Source of the DNA: Actinomycetota bacterium
GTDB lineage: Bacteria > Actinomycetota > Coriobacteriia > Anaerosomatales > Anaerosomataceae
Direction of reading: 5' to 3'
Assembly: GCA_009668945.1 (NCBI GenBank)
Contig: SBEH01000001.1
Coordinates: 179,766 to 243,765 of the forward strand
DNA length: 64,000 bases
Both the position numbers and the translations under genes were made by a program. This document shows positions 44,119-56,050 of the stretch, in pieces. The notes below the pieces were generated by a model. The model saw only the letters and a list, made by a program, of their open reading frames with translations, was not told where the DNA came from and made no database searches. Within the stretch, counting starts at the first letter, position 1. Every line of letters starts with the position of its first letter.

Positions 44119-45981
44119 TCACGAACCACTAGGATCTGACGCCATCGCCTCGGCCACCGCTTCCGCTGCCACCTTCCCCACGCCCGGCACCGCCGCGATT
44201 TCCTCGACGCTCGCCGCCCGCAGTCTCTTGAGCGAGCCGAAGTGCTTCAGGAGCGCCTTCTTGCGCTTGGGGCCGATGCCGGGAACGTCATCGAGCATCG
44301 AAGCGCTCATCGCCCGGCCCCGAAGCTCGCGATGGTACTCGATGGCGAAGCGGTGCGCCTCATCGCGCACGCGCTTGACGAGGTAGAGCGACGGCGAGCC
44401 GTTCGGCAGCATCACAGGCTCGTCCCATCCTGGCCGCCACAATTCCTCCTCGCGCTTGGCGAGCGACGCGAGGGCGAGATGCTCCAGACCGAGTTCGGCG
44501 AGTACCGCCTGTGCAGCGTGCAGCTGCGGCTTGCCGCCGTCGATCAGCAGCAGGTCCGGACGCTTCGCGAAGCGCGAGTCGCCCAACTGCTCGCGCGCGA
44601 AGCGTCGGCGCAGCACTTCGGCGAGCATCGCCACGTCGTTGGACTCCTCAGCGGGCATCCGCACCTTGAAGCGGCGGTACGCAGCCTTGTCGGCCCGCCC
44701 GCCGGTGAACACCACCATCGAGCCCACGCTCGAGCGGCCGTGGAGCGTCGAGACGTCGAAGCACTCGATCCGAAGCGGCGGTGCCGGAAGGGCGAGCGCA
44801 CTCTCGAGCTCGAGCAGCGCGCGGTTCAAGCGCTCCTCGTCGTAGCGCGTGCGGTGCTTGTACCGCGCGAGCGAGTGGCGCGCGTTGGTGGCTGCGAGAT
44901 CCGCAAGCGCGCGCTTCTCACCGCGCTGCGGCACCGCCATGCGCACGTGCGCGCCACGCAGGCCGGTCAGCCACTCCTCCACAGCCCCGGGTGCCTCCGG
45001 CAGCACCGGAAGGACGACCTCCCGCGGGATGTGCGATACAGCGTCGTAGTAGCGGAGAAGGAATCCTCCGATGAGCTCGGCCTCGCTCACGTCCAGCCCC
45101 TTGTCGAGCGTGAACTCGTTGCTGCCGAGTAGGCGGCCCTCGCGTACCTGCAGGACGTGCACGCCCGCGATGGTCTCTTCGCGCTCCAGCCCGATGACGT
45201 CGATGTCAAGCGGCCGGTCCGAGACGACCCTCTGCCGCTCAAGCACGGAGCGCACCGCGTCGAGCGAGTTGCGCAGCCGCGCAGCGCGCTCGTAGTCGAG
45301 TTCGGCAGCCGCTTCGCGCATCTGCTGCTCGAGGTCGCACGCCACGGCGCTCTGCTTGCCCTCCAGGAAGGCCGCCACCTCCTGGACGCGCGCCGCGTAC
45401 GCGTCCGCAGTGATTGCTCCGACGCATGTTCCGGGGCCCTTCCCAACGTGAAAGTCGAAGCACGGCTTGCCCGTCGGCGTCCCGCCCTTTGCGTTGACGC
45501 GACGCCACTCGGCACATGTCACGCGGCATGTCGGGTACACGCGCCTCACGATCTCGATGGTTGCGCGCGCTGCCTTCGCGTCGGTGTACGGCCCGAAGTA
45601 GCGCGTACCCGGCCGGTGCTTCTCGCGCGTGTACTTGACCGCCGGAAACGGGTCTTCGAGCGTGAGTGCGATGTACGGGAACGTCTTGTCGTCCTTGTAG
45701 TCGACGTTGTATGGAGGCCGGATCTTTTTGATGAGGTTGGCCTCAAGGATCAGGCTCTCCCCCTCGGTGCCGGTCACGACGTAGTCGAACCCGTCGACAC
45801 GCTCCATCATCAGGGGCACCATCGGGCGCTCGTCGTGCAGCCCCACGTACTGCCGCATCCGCTTGCGCAGCGATTTCGCCTTGCCGACGTACAGAACCTC
45901 GTCACCCTGCTTCCACAAGTACACGCCAGGCGCATCGGGCACGTGGCCGAGCTGGGTCGCGATGTCGGGCGCCCCGCTCAC
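44119..45981 (-). CDS. uvrC: UvrABC excinuclease subunit C
   Basis: 620 aa. GIY-YIG nuclease for the 3' incision ([20 protein letters not shown]), UVR motif region ([20 protein letters not shown]), RNase H-like nuclease for the 5' incision ([17 protein letters not shown]) and C-terminal helix-hairpin-helix pair ([29 protein letters not shown]). ATG overlaps the uvrA stop by 4 nt (ATGA), so it is coexpressed with uvrA and should share its SOS control. Confidence 0.97.
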   Translation of the reverse strand: MSGAPDIATQLGHVPDAPGVYLWKQGDEVLYVGKAKSLRKRMRQYVGLHDERPMVPLMMERVDGFDYVVTGTEGESLILEANLIKKIRPPYNVDYKDDKTFPYIALTLEDPFPAVKYTREKHRPGTRYFGPYTDAKAARATIEIVRRVYPTCRVTCAEWRRVNAKGGTPTGKPCFDFHVGKGPGTCVGAITADAYAARVQEVAAFLEGKQSAVACDLEQQMREAAAELDYERAARLRNSLDAVRSVLERQRVVSDRPLDIDVIGLEREETIAGVHVLQVREGRLLGSNEFTLDKGLDVSEAELIGGFLLRYYDAVSHIPREVVLPVLPEAPGAVEEWLTGLRGAHVRMAVPQRGEKRALADLAATNARHSLARYKHRTRYDEERLNRALLELESALALPAPPLRIECFDVSTLHGRSSVGSMVVFTGGRADKAAYRRFKVRMPAEESNDVAMLAEVLRRRFAREQLGDSRFAKRPDLLLIDGGKPQLHAAQAVLAELGLEHLALASLAKREEELWRPGWDEPVMLPNGSPSLYLVKRVRDEAHRFAIEYHRELRGRAMSASMLDDVPGIGPKRKKALLKHFGSLKRLRAASVEEIAAVPGVGKVAAEAVAEAMASDPSGS

Positions 45982-48839
45982 GAGAACGTCGTCCCCTCGC
46001 CTGGCGCGACGCTCGCACCGCGGCCCTCGAGCACCGGCTTCAGGAACCGCCCGGTATGCGATCGCGGTTCGGCAACGACGTCCTCGGGCGTGCCAGAGAC
46101 GATGATCTCGCCCCCCAAGTCGCCGCCTTCGGGGCCGAGGTCGATGATGTGATCGGCGCTCTTCACGACGTCGAGGTTGTGCTCGATCACGAGCACGGTG
46201 TTGCCCGCGTCCACGAGGCGCTGAAGCACGTTCAGCAGCTGACGCACGTCGTCGAAGTGCAGGCCGGTCGTGGGCTCGTCGAGGATGTAGAACGTACGGC
46301 CGGTGGAGCGCTTCTGGAGCTCGGAGGCGAGCTTCACGCGCTGCGCCTCACCGCCGGAGAGCGTGGTTGCCGGCTGACCGATGCGGATGTAGCCGAGGCC
46401 GACGTCGAAGAGCGTCTGGAACTTGCGGCGGATTGGCGGGATGTTCTCGAAGAACGAGAGCGCCTCCTCCACCGACATGTCGAGGATGTCGGCCACGCTC
46501 TTGCCCTTGTAGGTAACCTGCAACGTCTCGCGGTTGTACCGCGCGCCCTTGCACACCTCGCACGGCACGTACACATCGGGCAGGAAGTGCATCTCGATCT
46601 TGATCTGCCCGTCGCCCTTACAGTTCTCGCAGCGCCCGCCCCGCACGTTGAAGCTGAAGCGCCCTGGTGAGTAGCCGCGCGCCTTGGCCTCGTTGGTGGA
46701 GGCGAGGAGGTTGCGGATGTCGTCCCACACACCGGTGTACGTGGCGGGATTGCTGCGAGGCGTCCGTCCGATCGGGCTTTGGTCGATCGAGATGACCTTG
46801 TCTATCGCCGAGAGGCCCTCGATCCTCGTGTACTTGCCGGTGCGATGGCGCGAGCGCATCACAGCATTGTTGAGCGCTGGAGCGAGCGTATCCGCAACGA
46901 GCGAGCTCTTGCCCGAGCCGCTCACGCCCGTGACAACCGTGAACGTGGCGAGCGGGATGGCGACGTCGATGTCCTTGAGGTTGTTCTCCCGCGCGCCCAG
47001 CAGGGTTAGGTAGCCGCGCTCGTGCGTGCGGCGCTCGGCGGGGAGTGGTATCGCTACTTCGCCCGATAGGTAGCGGCCGGTGAGCGAGTCGGGGCACTCG
47101 AACACGGCGCTCGGCGGGCCGACGCACACGAGCTCGCCACCGTGCTCTCCCGCGCCGGGGCCCATGTCGATCACGAAGTCGGCGGCGCGGATCGTCTCCT
47201 CGTCGTGCTCCACCACGATGACGGTATTGCCGATGTCGCGTAGCCGCTCGAGCGTGGCGATCAAGCGTGCGTTGTCGCGCTGGTGAAGCCCTATCGACGG
47301 CTCGTCCAGGATGTAGAGCACGCCCACAAGTCCGCTGCCGATCTGCGTCGCGAGGCGGATGCGCTGCGCCTCGCCGCCGGAAAGCGTCGCGGTGGCACGC
47401 TCGAGCGTGAGGTAGTCGAGGCCGACGTCCACGAGAAACCGCAGCCGCTCGACGATCTCCTTGATGATCCGCCGGGCGATCGTCTCCTCGCGCTCGGTCA
47501 GTTCGACGTCCTCGAAGAAGTGCAGGCTGGCCTTAGCCGAGAGCGTGGTGACGTCGTTGATATTCCTCCCGCCGAAGGTGACCGCAAGGATCTCGGGCTT
47601 GAGGCGCGCGCCGCCACACGCCGCACACGGGATAACCGCCATGTACTCCTCGAGCTTCTCCTTGCTCAGCTCGGACTCGGTCTCGTCATACCGGCGCATG
47701 ACACTGCCGAGGGCTCCCTCGAACTGCGTGTACCAGTACGTCTCACGCCCGTCGCGCGTGACGTAGTCGAGCCGGATGCGCTCGTCGCCCATGCCGCGGA
47801 GCAGCTTCTCGCGCGCTACCTCGGGCAGATCCTCCCACGGCGCGTCCATGCTGATGCCGAGGTGCTTGGCCGCGGCCTCGACGAGCTGCGGGTAGTAATT
47901 CAGGTTGCCGGAGTAGGGTTTGATCGCGCCTTCGGCAAGCGAGAGTGTGTGGTCGGGCACAACGAGATCGGGGTCGACCTCAAGCCTGCTCCCGAGGCCG
48001 AGGCAATCGGGACACGCGCCGTAGGGCGAGTTGAAGGAGAAATCCCGCGGCGCGAGCTCGTCCATCGAGAAGCCGTGCTCCGGGCAGGCGAGCGCCTGCG
48101 AGAACTCGAGCTCCTCACCGTCTGCGACCGCCACGGTGACCGTGCCGCCCGCGAGCTTGAGCGCCATCTCCACGGATTCCGAGAGCCGGAGACGGATCGA
48201 ATCCTTCATCACGAGCCGGTCGAGCACGACGTCGATCGAGTGCTTGTACTTCTTGTCGAGCGGGATGTCCTCGTCGAGCGTCTTGACCTCGCCGTCCACG
48301 CGCACCCGCGTGAAGCCCTCGGCCTTGAGGTCGGCGAACAGCTTGCCATACTCGCCTTTCCGCCCCTTGATGACCGGCGCGAGCACCTGGAACTTCGTGC
48401 CCTCGGGCAGCTCGAGGATCGCGTCCACGATCTGCTCGGGCGTCTGCTTCTCGATCCTTCGGCCGCAGATCGGGCAGTGCGGGATACCCACGCGGGCGAA
48501 GAGCAGGCGCAGGTAGTCGTAGATCTCCGTGACGGTGCCAACGGTGGAGCGCGGGTTCTTGCTCGTCGTCTTCTGGTCGATCGAGACCGCCGGCGACAGC
48601 CCCTCGATGTGGTCCACGTCCGGCTTGTTCATCTGGCCGAGGAACTGCCGTGCATACGCGGACAGCGACTCCACGTACCGGCGTTGGCCCTCGGCGTAGA
48701 TCGTGTCGAACGCCAGGCTCGACTTGCCCGAGCCGGACAGCCCGGTGATCACGACGAGCTGGTCTCGAGGGATCTCGAGGTCGATGTTCTTGAGGTTGTG
48801 TTCGCGTGCGCCGCGAATCGATATGCGGTCGAGAGACAT
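45978..48839 (-). CDS. uvrA: UvrABC excinuclease subunit A
   Basis: 953 aa. Two ABC ATPase modules with Walker [20 protein letters not shown] and [17 protein letters not shown], signature [14 protein letters not shown] and [14 protein letters not shown], zinc modules [25 protein letters not shown] and [18 protein letters not shown]. Scans DNA for damage and loads UvrB. Upstream lies a perfect LexA-type box and a -10 element. Confidence 0.98.
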   Translation of the reverse strand: MSLDRISIRGAREHNLKNIDLEIPRDQLVVITGLSGSGKSSLAFDTIYAEGQRRYVESLSAYARQFLGQMNKPDVDHIEGLSPAVSIDQKTTSKNPRSTVGTVTEIYDYLRLLFARVGIPHCPICGRRIEKQTPEQIVDAILELPEGTKFQVLAPVIKGRKGEYGKLFADLKAEGFTRVRVDGEVKTLDEDIPLDKKYKHSIDVVLDRLVMKDSIRLRLSESVEMALKLAGGTVTVAVADGEELEFSQALACPEHGFSMDELAPRDFSFNSPYGACPDCLGLGSRLEVDPDLVVPDHTLSLAEGAIKPYSGNLNYYPQLVEAAAKHLGISMDAPWEDLPEVAREKLLRGMGDERIRLDYVTRDGRETYWYTQFEGALGSVMRRYDETESELSKEKLEEYMAVIPCAACGGARLKPEILAVTFGGRNINDVTTLSAKASLHFFEDVELTEREETIARRIIKEIVERLRFLVDVGLDYLTLERATATLSGGEAQRIRLATQIGSGLVGVLYILDEPSIGLHQRDNARLIATLERLRDIGNTVIVVEHDEETIRAADFVIDMGPGAGEHGGELVCVGPPSAVFECPDSLTGRYLSGEVAIPLPAERRTHERGYLTLLGARENNLKDIDVAIPLATFTVVTGVSGSGKSSLVADTLAPALNNAVMRSRHRTGKYTRIEGLSAIDKVISIDQSPIGRTPRSNPATYTGVWDDIRNLLASTNEAKARGYSPGRFSFNVRGGRCENCKGDGQIKIEMHFLPDVYVPCEVCKGARYNRETLQVTYKGKSVADILDMSVEEALSFFENIPPIRRKFQTLFDVGLGYIRIGQPATTLSGGEAQRVKLASELQKRSTGRTFYILDEPTTGLHFDDVRQLLNVLQRLVDAGNTVLVIEHNLDVVKSADHIIDLGPEGGDLGGEIIVSGTPEDVVAEPRSHTGRFLKPVLEGRGASVAPGEGTTFS

Positions 48840-48892
48840 TCGGGGGTGGACCTTCCGCTAACGAGTTGAAGGGCGTTTGTTCGCAAACACCC

Positions 48893-48926
48893 ATTGTACT
48901 CGCGTCCGGAAGCGAACGCACGTTCG
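48893..48926 (-). promoter_or_regulatory. uvrA promoter with LexA (SOS) box
   Basis: CGAACGCACGTTCG at 48913-48926 fits the Gram-positive/actinobacterial LexA box (CGAAC-N4-GTTCG). On the minus strand a -10 TACAAT lies at 48893-48898 and the box covers the -35 zone, so LexA would block polymerase. Start codon is about 54 bp further on. A second, looser inverted repeat GTTTG-CGAA-CAAAC lies at 48876-48889. Confidence 0.75.
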
Positions 48927-49041
48927 GGTTCGCGACGCCGTGCCACCCGGCCCGGACGGCGGAGGTTTCCCGCATCCGCCACGCAGATGAAACAGCCCGG
49001 AAACGCAGCGCACGTAACCTGCTCGCAACACAGTCGGGAGA

Positions 49042-49065
49042 CCGGGCGACGCTAGAGTCGCCCGG
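49042..49065 (+). other. Hairpin in the amt leader
   Basis: 9-bp perfect stem (49042-49050 with 49057-49065), 6-nt loop, ending 23 bp before the amt start. No T tract. Possible regulatory leader element or roadblock in an ammonium transporter gene. I found no clear sigma-54 promoter or glnA-type riboswitch here. Confidence 0.4.
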
Positions 49066-49088
49066 CAGGGACCGCAAGGGGGCGGGAA

Positions 49089-50330
49089 GTGGCCGCAATC
49101 AACGTAGGCGATACCGCATTCATGCTGGTGGCAGCGGCGCTGGTGCTCTTCATGACACCGGGGCTCGCGCTGTTCTACGCAGGCATGGTGCGCTCGAAGA
49201 ACGTGCTCTCCACAACCATGCACAGCTTCGTCTCGATGGGGCTCACCTCGGTCCTGTGGGCCCTCGCGGGTTACACCCTCGCGTTCGGTTCTGCCGAAGG
49301 GCCGTTCGGTGCGATCGTCGGGGGCCTGAGCAAGCTCGGCCTGTCCGGCGTCGTGAGTGGCGTCTCTGGCGTTGAAGGACACCTCATCCCCGAGAGCGTC
49401 TTTGCGATGTACCAGGGGATGTTCGCGATCATCACTGTCGGGCTCATCACCGGTGCCATCGCCGAGCGGATGAAGTTCAAGTCGTATCTGATCTTCGCAG
49501 GCGCATGGGTGCTACTCGTGTACTCCCCCCTCGCACACTGGGTCTGGGGTGGCGGCTGGCTCGGTCTCTCCGGCGTCGGCGCGCTCGACTTCGCGGGCGG
49601 CACGGTCGTCCACATCGCTTCGGCGGCCGCGGCGCTAGCAGCAGCGATAGTGCTCGGCAAGCGCAAGGACTACGGCAAGCCGGAGCTCGTACCGCACAAC
49701 CTGCCGATGACGCTCCTCGGCGCCGGAATCCTGTGGTTCGGCTGGTTCGGCTTCAACGCCGGAAGCGAGCTTGCTGCCGACGGCGTGGCGGGCTCGGCGT
49801 TCATGGTCACGCACCTCGCCGCGGCCTGCGGCATGATCGGCTGGCTCGCCGCCGAGTGGATCGGGCACGGCAAGCCCACCTCGCTCGGTGCGGCGTCTGG
49901 TGCCGTCGCCGGTCTTGTGGGCATCACGCCTGCCGCGGGCTTCGTGGACGTGCTTCCGGGCATGCTGATCGGCCTGATCGCTGGCGTCGTGTGCTACTAC
50001 GGCGTGCGCATCAAGACGAAACTCGGCTTCGACGATGCGCTGGACGTGATCGGCGTACACGGCGTGGGCGGTACCACGGGCGCGCTGCTCACGGGTGTCT
50101 TCGCTTCCACCGCCGTGAACGCGGCAGGCGCCGACGGCCTTCTCGCCGGCAACCCCGCGCAGATGCTGCCGCAGATCGTCGGCGTCGTCGTCACGCTCGT
50201 GTTCTCGTTTGTGGTGAGCTTCGGCATCTTGAAGGCGATCGACGCAACCGTCGGCCTCCGCGTTGACGAGGAGACCGAGGAGCGCGGGCTCGATATCGCA
50301 GAGCACGCCGAAGCCGCGTACGTGTTCTAA
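49089..50330 (+). CDS. amt: Ammonium transporter (Amt family)
   Basis: 413 aa, eleven TM helices. TPGLALFYAGMVRSKNVLS is the Amt start, DFAGGTVVHIASAAAAL the family signature with the first pore histidine, and VIGVHGVGGTTGALLTGVF carries the second. Conducts ammonium as NH3 plus proton and is gated by GlnK; a PII gene follows after 79 bp. GTG start with AGGGGGCGGG upstream. Confidence 0.96.
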   Translation: MAAINVGDTAFMLVAAALVLFMTPGLALFYAGMVRSKNVLSTTMHSFVSMGLTSVLWALAGYTLAFGSAEGPFGAIVGGLSKLGLSGVVSGVSGVEGHLIPESVFAMYQGMFAIITVGLITGAIAERMKFKSYLIFAGAWVLLVYSPLAHWVWGGGWLGLSGVGALDFAGGTVVHIASAAAALAAAIVLGKRKDYGKPELVPHNLPMTLLGAGILWFGWFGFNAGSELAADGVAGSAFMVTHLAAACGMIGWLAAEWIGHGKPTSLGAASGAVAGLVGITPAAGFVDVLPGMLIGLIAGVVCYYGVRIKTKLGFDDALDVIGVHGVGGTTGALLTGVFASTAVNAAGADGLLAGNPAQMLPQIVGVVVTLVFSFVVSFGILKAIDATVGLRVDEETEERGLDIAEHAEAAYVF

Positions 50331-50382
50331 GAGACCGCAACGCGCCGTTCACGCGGGCGCAACGAATGCCGACGCATACTGA

Positions 50383-50748
<366 letters not shown>

Positions 50749-50757
50749 CACACCGCG

Positions 50758-53049
50758 ATGGTTCCAGAAGGGCCGCTCGACGGCTTGCTGCGCGCGAGGT
50801 CCGAGCTTCTCGAGACCGCGGCGCCGGGGCTTCGGGCGGCCCGTCTGCTTTCCGACCTCACCGACGAGGCGATCCGCAAGCAGGCACACGCCGCCGAAGT
50901 GCGCGTGCCCTACGCGTTGTTCGCGCTCGGCGGGTACGGCGCAGGCAGGCTCCTGCCCGGCTCGGACATCGACCTGCTCGTGGTGACCCGCGGGTCCAAG
51001 TCCGAGCTCGAGCCGCTCGTGCGGGCTGTGCTCTACCCGCTATGGGACGCCGGCCTCACCGTGGGGCATCAGATCCGGACGCCAAAGGGGCAGGTCGAGG
51101 CGCTGGCCGAGGATCTGACGATCGCCACCTCCTTCCTCACCGCGCGGCAGATCGCCGGGGACGAGCGACTCGGCAGCCGAGTGCTGGCTGACTCGTTCCG
51201 CAAACTCCGGCGCATCGCGCGCAAGCTGCAGACCGCAATCCTCCAGCGCGATCGCCCCGGATCCCCGTACCTGCTCGAGCCCGATCTCAAGGATGGCTGC
51301 GGCGGGCAGCGAGACCTCGACGAGCTCGTATGGCACGCCGCGCTGCGTGCGGGTTCGCCAGTCGCCGACTGCGACTCGCTCGCCGTTGTGGGGCTGCTCA
51401 CCGTCGCCGAGTGCTCCGCACTTGCCGAGGCTGGCGAGCGCATCGCGGCCGCCCGGTGGGCGCTCCACCTCGACGACACGCGCGCAGGAAACCTGCTGAC
51501 GCTCGAGGTGGCCGAGTCCGCGCGGGTCGACGCCGGTGCCCTCCAGCGCTCGTTCGCCGAAACGCATCACACCTTGCTCGCCTTCCGCGAGCGGCTTCGC
51601 GGTGCCGCATTCGCTGACGAGCCGGCACTCACGCTCGACGGGCTGCGCGCGCTCGCTTCGGGAGACGATTCCGCCCTTGCCACAACCGAGCGCGCAGCGC
51701 ACGAGAGACGCTACGAGGGCGTCGTGCCGGGGTTCGCCGAGATGATGACGCTCCGGCGCCCTGCACTCTCGCACCGGTACACCGTCGGGGCCCACTGCCT
51801 CCGCGTCGTGAGCGCTATCGGCGGCGAACTCGACTCGCTTGGCTCTGGCCGCGTCCCCGGCGAGATGCGTGACGCCGCGCTCGTGGCCGCGCTCGCGCAC
51901 GACGCCGGCAAGCGCGAGCCTGCGCCCGCGCATGCCGCGCGCAGCGCGGGCGTCGCCGAGGCGGCGGCTCGGGCGCTGGGGCTGACCGAGCGGCAGGCCT
52001 CGGCGGCGCAGGCGCTCGCACGCGAGCACCTGCTGCTCTCCGAGATCGCCGCTCACGCGGACACCTCCGATGAGGACGTCGTGCTCTCTGCGGCGGCCCG
52101 GATCGGCGACCGCGATCTCGTCGCGCCGCTCTTCGCTCTCACCGCTGCCGACATGCGCGCTACCGGCCCCGAAGCGTGGACATCGTGGCGTGCGGCCGTC
52201 ATCGGCGACCTCGCCGCCAAGCTCGAGGATGCCCTGTCTTCCGACGTCGACGGCGCGGGCATCGTTGCAGCCGCCGAGATCACCCGCGCCAGCGCTCTCC
52301 GCGAGGCCGCGAAGGTGGGTGCTTCGCGGGCGGTGCTCGACTTCCTCGGCCACGCGCCGCTGCGCTACCTCGCGGGCCGATCGCCTGCCGAGGTCCTGCG
52401 TGACGCGCGGTTGGTGCTCTCGATCGCCGGCCCGGGAGCGCCGGGCCGCTTCGCATTCAGTGTCGAGCCCGGCCCGAGCGAGCACACCTGGGTGGTCGAT
52501 GTGGTCACCCGGGACCGACGCGGCCTCTTCGCGAGCATCTCCGGCTCACTCGCTCTGTGTGGCCTGGACGTCCACTCGGCCGAGGCCTACACCGACAGTA
52601 GCGGCATCGCGCTCGATACGTTCGTGGTGGCCCCCGCCACCCTCGCGTGCGCTGACAGCGCGACGTGGAGCGCCTTCGAGCGAACGCTCGGCGCGGCGCT
52701 TGATGGCACGCTCGCACTCGACACGCGTCTGGCCGAGCGGCGCAAGCACTACCCCCCGCGCGCTCGCATGCACACGCCGATCACGGTCGTCGTGGGCACG
52801 CGAGGACCGTTCGGCACCCCGGTGCGCGTGACCGCGCCGGATCGCGTCGGCCTGCTCCACGACATCGCGCGCGCGATCGAGGCCGAGCGGTTGGATATCC
52901 GGCGGGCGGCGATCGGCACGACATCGGGTGTTGCCGCCGACACGTTCGAGCTCACCGACCCCGACGGCGCACCGCCCGAGCCGGATGCCATCCGCGAGCG
53001 GCTCACCGCCTCGCTCGTGCGAGCGTGCGCTACTTCTCCTGCACCGTGA
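50758..53049 (+). CDS. glnD: PII uridylyl/adenylyl-transferase GlnD
   Basis: 763 aa. Nucleotidyltransferase domain with GGYGAGRLLPGSDIDLLVV, a central helical region, an HD domain (HRYTVGAHCLRV, ALVAALAHDAGKRE) for the deuridylylation activity and two C-terminal ACT domains (about residues 580-655 and 690-760; VDVVTRDRRGLFASISGSLA, VTAPDRVGLLHDIARAIE) that sense glutamine. It modifies the neighbouring PII protein. The 3' end overlaps the convergent PASTA gene by 20 bp. Confidence 0.95.
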   Translation: MVPEGPLDGLLRARSELLETAAPGLRAARLLSDLTDEAIRKQAHAAEVRVPYALFALGGYGAGRLLPGSDIDLLVVTRGSKSELEPLVRAVLYPLWDAGLTVGHQIRTPKGQVEALAEDLTIATSFLTARQIAGDERLGSRVLADSFRKLRRIARKLQTAILQRDRPGSPYLLEPDLKDGCGGQRDLDELVWHAALRAGSPVADCDSLAVVGLLTVAECSALAEAGERIAAARWALHLDDTRAGNLLTLEVAESARVDAGALQRSFAETHHTLLAFRERLRGAAFADEPALTLDGLRALASGDDSALATTERAAHERRYEGVVPGFAEMMTLRRPALSHRYTVGAHCLRVVSAIGGELDSLGSGRVPGEMRDAALVAALAHDAGKREPAPAHAARSAGVAEAAARALGLTERQASAAQALAREHLLLSEIAAHADTSDEDVVLSAAARIGDRDLVAPLFALTAADMRATGPEAWTSWRAAVIGDLAAKLEDALSSDVDGAGIVAAAEITRASALREAAKVGASRAVLDFLGHAPLRYLAGRSPAEVLRDARLVLSIAGPGAPGRFAFSVEPGPSEHTWVVDVVTRDRRGLFASISGSLALCGLDVHSAEAYTDSSGIALDTFVVAPATLACADSATWSAFERTLGAALDGTLALDTRLAERRKHYPPRARMHTPITVVVGTRGPFGTPVRVTAPDRVGLLHDIARAIEAERLDIRRAAIGTTSGVAADTFELTDPDGAPPEPDAIRERLTASLVRACATSPAP

Positions 53050-53959
53050 GCGTCCAGTACACGGCGGTGCTCATCGACTTGACCATGAACGTCTGCGTGC
53101 TGGCAGGCACGTCGAAGATCGTCTGGTACGGCAACTCGCCCGGCTGCGACACGATGATCGACTGCATCTTCCAGTCGGTAGATGTCGCGGAATCCCAGGA
53201 GTAGACCGCGACGAGGTAGCCGTTCGGACCGTCGGCGTTCAAGATGATCTGCTTGTCTCCGCCGCCGAAGTCGACCGGGCCGCTTGTCCACTGCAGCGCC
53301 GTGTCCGAGTGCTCGAGCTTGGTCGTCCACTGCTGCAGTACGAAGAAGTTCGGATCGATCACCCTCGGCTTCGCCACGAGCTTGGAGAAATCATCGATCG
53401 TGAGGTCACCCGGCGGCGCAGGCGGCGGTTGCTCCTCGGCGGTGCCTCCGCCCGAGGACCCTCCTGACGTCTCCGCCGGAGGCTGTTCCTCAGCCGCAGC
53501 CTCGGCGATGACGAGCGAGATCTCGGTACCGGCGGCGACCTCCGCGCCCGGCAGCGGGTCCTGGCTCAGCACGGTGCCTGCCGGCGTGACCGACGGGGCG
53601 ACGATCGCCGTCGCCGTCGCGCCGATGACGAGACCTGCCGCCTCGGCATCCGTCGTTGCCCGGTCGAGCGTCATGCCGCGAAGGTCCGGCACGACAACCT
53701 CTTCGGCCCCGGCCTTCTCCTCGGAATCCGTCCCAGCCTCGACGACGCGCTCTGGCTCTCCGCCTGCCTGCATGCCGAGAAACACGCCTAGCCCCGCGAC
53801 CAGCAGCATGACCAGCACGACCGCCGCCGCGAGCCAGCGGCGTGGCAACCTCGCGCGACCGCGCGCCGCATCCTCCGCGACCGCGTCCGGCGCGCCTTCG
53901 CCCGGCACTGCCGGCTCGTCGGCCGGGGGCATGACCTGGGTGACGTCGCTCTCGTCCAC
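53030..53959 (-). CDS. Membrane protein with one PASTA domain
   Basis: 309 aa. Cytoplasmic Asp/Glu/Pro-rich start, a TM helix (WLAAAVVLVMLLVAGLGVFLG, residues about 42-62), one PASTA domain (VVVPDLRGMTLDRATTDAE to GTEISLVIA, about 88-153), a Ser/Gly/Pro linker and a C-terminal 120-residue extracellular domain of beta character with no family that I recognise. PASTA modules bind peptidoglycan or muropeptides; here there is no kinase or transpeptidase domain. Directly upstream of nothing on its strand, 10 bp after acs. Confidence 0.75.
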   Translation of the reverse strand: MDESDVTQVMPPADEPAVPGEGAPDAVAEDAARGRARLPRRWLAAAVVLVMLLVAGLGVFLGMQAGGEPERVVEAGTDSEEKAGAEEVVVPDLRGMTLDRATTDAEAAGLVIGATATAIVAPSVTPAGTVLSQDPLPGAEVAAGTEISLVIAEAAAEEQPPAETSGGSSGGGTAEEQPPPAPPGDLTIDDFSKLVAKPRVIDPNFFVLQQWTTKLEHSDTALQWTSGPVDFGGGDKQIILNADGPNGYLVAVYSWDSATSTDWKMQSIIVSQPGELPYQTIFDVPASTQTFMVKSMSTAVYWTLTVQEK

Positions 53960-53969
53960 GGACCCTCCC

Positions 53970-55955
53970 CTACACGCCTGCCAGCAGGTCTTTCACGACC
54001 TTCGGATCGGCAAGCGTCGATAGGTCACCGAAGGCCTCCATGTCGGTTTCCCCCGCCGCCATCTTGCGGAGTATGCGGCGCATGATCTTCCCGCTTCGCG
54101 TCTTGGGCAGATCGTGCGCGAACTGGATGCGGTCGGGCTGAGCGATCGGGCCGATCACCTTGCGCACGTGGCCCTTGAGGATCGTCGTGAGGTCCTCGGA
54201 CGGCGTGTGCCCGTCGCGAAGCACAACGTAGGCGTGGATGCCTTCGCCCTTGACCGCGTGCGGGAATCCGACGACCGCGGACTCGCTCACGGTCTCGTGG
54301 CTCACCAGCGCGCTCTCGATCTCGGCGGTACCCATGCGGTGACCGCTCACGTTGATGACATCGTCAACGCGGCCGAGTAGCCAGTAGTCCCCGTCGGCGT
54401 CCACGCGCGCGCCGTCTCCGGTGAAGTACCGACCGGGGAAGCGCTCGAAGTATACCTCGCGCATGCGCGCGTGGTCCGGATCGCCCCAGGTCCCACGCAT
54501 CATCCCGGGCCATGAGTCCTTCACAGTGAGGTAGCCGCCGTCCCCAGGCTCGGCCCTGCTGCCGTCCTCGCGCACGACCTCGGCTCTCACGCCGAAGAAC
54601 GGCCACGATGCCGACCCCGGCTTGAGCGATGTCGCTCCCGGGAAGGGCGTGATGAGGAAGCCTCCCGTCTCCGTCTGCCAGTAGGTGTCGACAATGGGCA
54701 GCTGGTCTCGTCCGATCGTGTCGTGATACCACTCCCAGACCTCGGGGTTGATCGGCTCGCCTACCGTGCCGAGCAAACGCAGGCTCGACAGGTCGTATCG
54801 CCGTGGCCAGCCGGCGCCGTGACGCATTAGAGCGCGAATCACCGTGGGCGCCGTGTAGAAGATGTTGACGCGGTACTTCTCGATGACCGCCCAGAAGCGC
54901 GCGGGATCCGGGTAGGTGGGCACGCCCTCGAACATGAGCGCCGTAGCGCCGGCGGCGAGCGGTCCGTACACGATGTAGCTGTGTCCGGTCACCCAGCCGA
55001 TGTCGGCCGTGCACCAGTAGACGTCCTCGTCCTTGTAGTCCATCACTGTCTTGAACGACATCGTGGTGTACAGCAAGTAGCCGGCGGTGGTATGCAAGAC
55101 GCCCTTCGGCTTGCCGGTGGAGCCCGAGGTGTACAGGATGAACAGCGGGTCCTCGGCGTTCATCGGCTCGGGCGGGCAGGGCTTGCGCACCTCGGGCGCG
55201 GAGACCTCCTGGTGCCACCAGGTGTCGCGGCCCGGCTCCATGTCCACGTCGCCGCTGCCGCGCTTCACTACGATGCACGCGTCGATGCTCGGGCACTCGA
55301 ACAGCGCCTCGTCGGCAGCGACCTTCAGCGCCACCTTCCGTCCGCCACGGATGCCCTCGTCGGCGGTCACCAGCAGCTTCGCGCCGCAGTCCTGGATGCG
55401 CTCGCGTAGCGCGCTTGCCGAGAAGCCGCCGAAGATGACCGAGTGGATCGCGCCGATGCGCGCGCACGCGAGCATCGCCATCGGCAGCTCGGGAATCATC
55501 GGCAGGTAGATGGCCACGCGATCGCCGCGCTCGATGCCCTTCTTCTTCAGCACGTTCGCGAAACGGCTCACGGTGTGGTGCAGCTGCTGATAGGTGAACG
55601 TGCGGGACGTGCCGTCGTCGCCCTCCCAGATCAGTGCGGCTTTGTTCCTGCGCCAGGTGTCCAAGTGCCGGTCGAGACAGTTCGCCGCAACGTTGATGGC
55701 TCCGTCTTCGAACCAGGTGAAGTCGAGGTTCTCGAATCCGCCCCCGCGCACCTTCGTGAATGGCTTCAGCCATTCGAGCTCGTCGCGAGCCGCATCGCCC
55801 CAGAACCCGTCCGGATCCTCAAGAGAGCGCCTGTACATCTGCTCGTACGTCGGCCTGTCGGGGATGACGGCGCTTGACGCGAAATCCACCGGAGGCGGCA
55901 CGATGTGCTCCTCGCCGCTGAGATGTTCGATGCTCGCCCGGCTTTCGTCCGACAT
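53970..55955 (-). CDS. acs: Acetyl-CoA synthetase (AMP-forming)
   Basis: 661 aa ANL-family enzyme. ATP loop [20 protein letters not shown]-type region before it, [31 protein letters not shown] (hinge) and the acetylation-site lysine in [14 protein letters not shown]. Activates acetate to acetyl-CoA through acetyl-AMP. ATG 55953-55955 after GGAGGGGG. It is divergent from the larE-like gene with about 95 bp between start codons. Confidence 0.96.
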   Translation of the reverse strand: MSDESRASIEHLSGEEHIVPPPVDFASSAVIPDRPTYEQMYRRSLEDPDGFWGDAARDELEWLKPFTKVRGGGFENLDFTWFEDGAINVAANCLDRHLDTWRRNKAALIWEGDDGTSRTFTYQQLHHTVSRFANVLKKKGIERGDRVAIYLPMIPELPMAMLACARIGAIHSVIFGGFSASALRERIQDCGAKLLVTADEGIRGGRKVALKVAADEALFECPSIDACIVVKRGSGDVDMEPGRDTWWHQEVSAPEVRKPCPPEPMNAEDPLFILYTSGSTGKPKGVLHTTAGYLLYTTMSFKTVMDYKDEDVYWCTADIGWVTGHSYIVYGPLAAGATALMFEGVPTYPDPARFWAVIEKYRVNIFYTAPTVIRALMRHGAGWPRRYDLSSLRLLGTVGEPINPEVWEWYHDTIGRDQLPIVDTYWQTETGGFLITPFPGATSLKPGSASWPFFGVRAEVVREDGSRAEPGDGGYLTVKDSWPGMMRGTWGDPDHARMREVYFERFPGRYFTGDGARVDADGDYWLLGRVDDVINVSGHRMGTAEIESALVSHETVSESAVVGFPHAVKGEGIHAYVVLRDGHTPSEDLTTILKGHVRKVIGPIAQPDRIQFAHDLPKTRSGKIMRRILRKMAAGETDMEAFGDLSTLADPKVVKDLLAGV

Positions 55956-56050
55956 GTGACCCCCTCCGGCCGTCCCTATAGCACCTATTCCCCTTGCATC
56001 GGGGAACACTCGTGTACGATACGCTTACTCCGAGCCGCAGAGGAGCATAC

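Noticed and set aside
48940..49088. Sigma-54 promoter or glutamine riboswitch in front of amt
   Set aside because: No TGGCAC-N5-TTGC site and none of the conserved glnA-RNA bases were found; only a simple hairpin.
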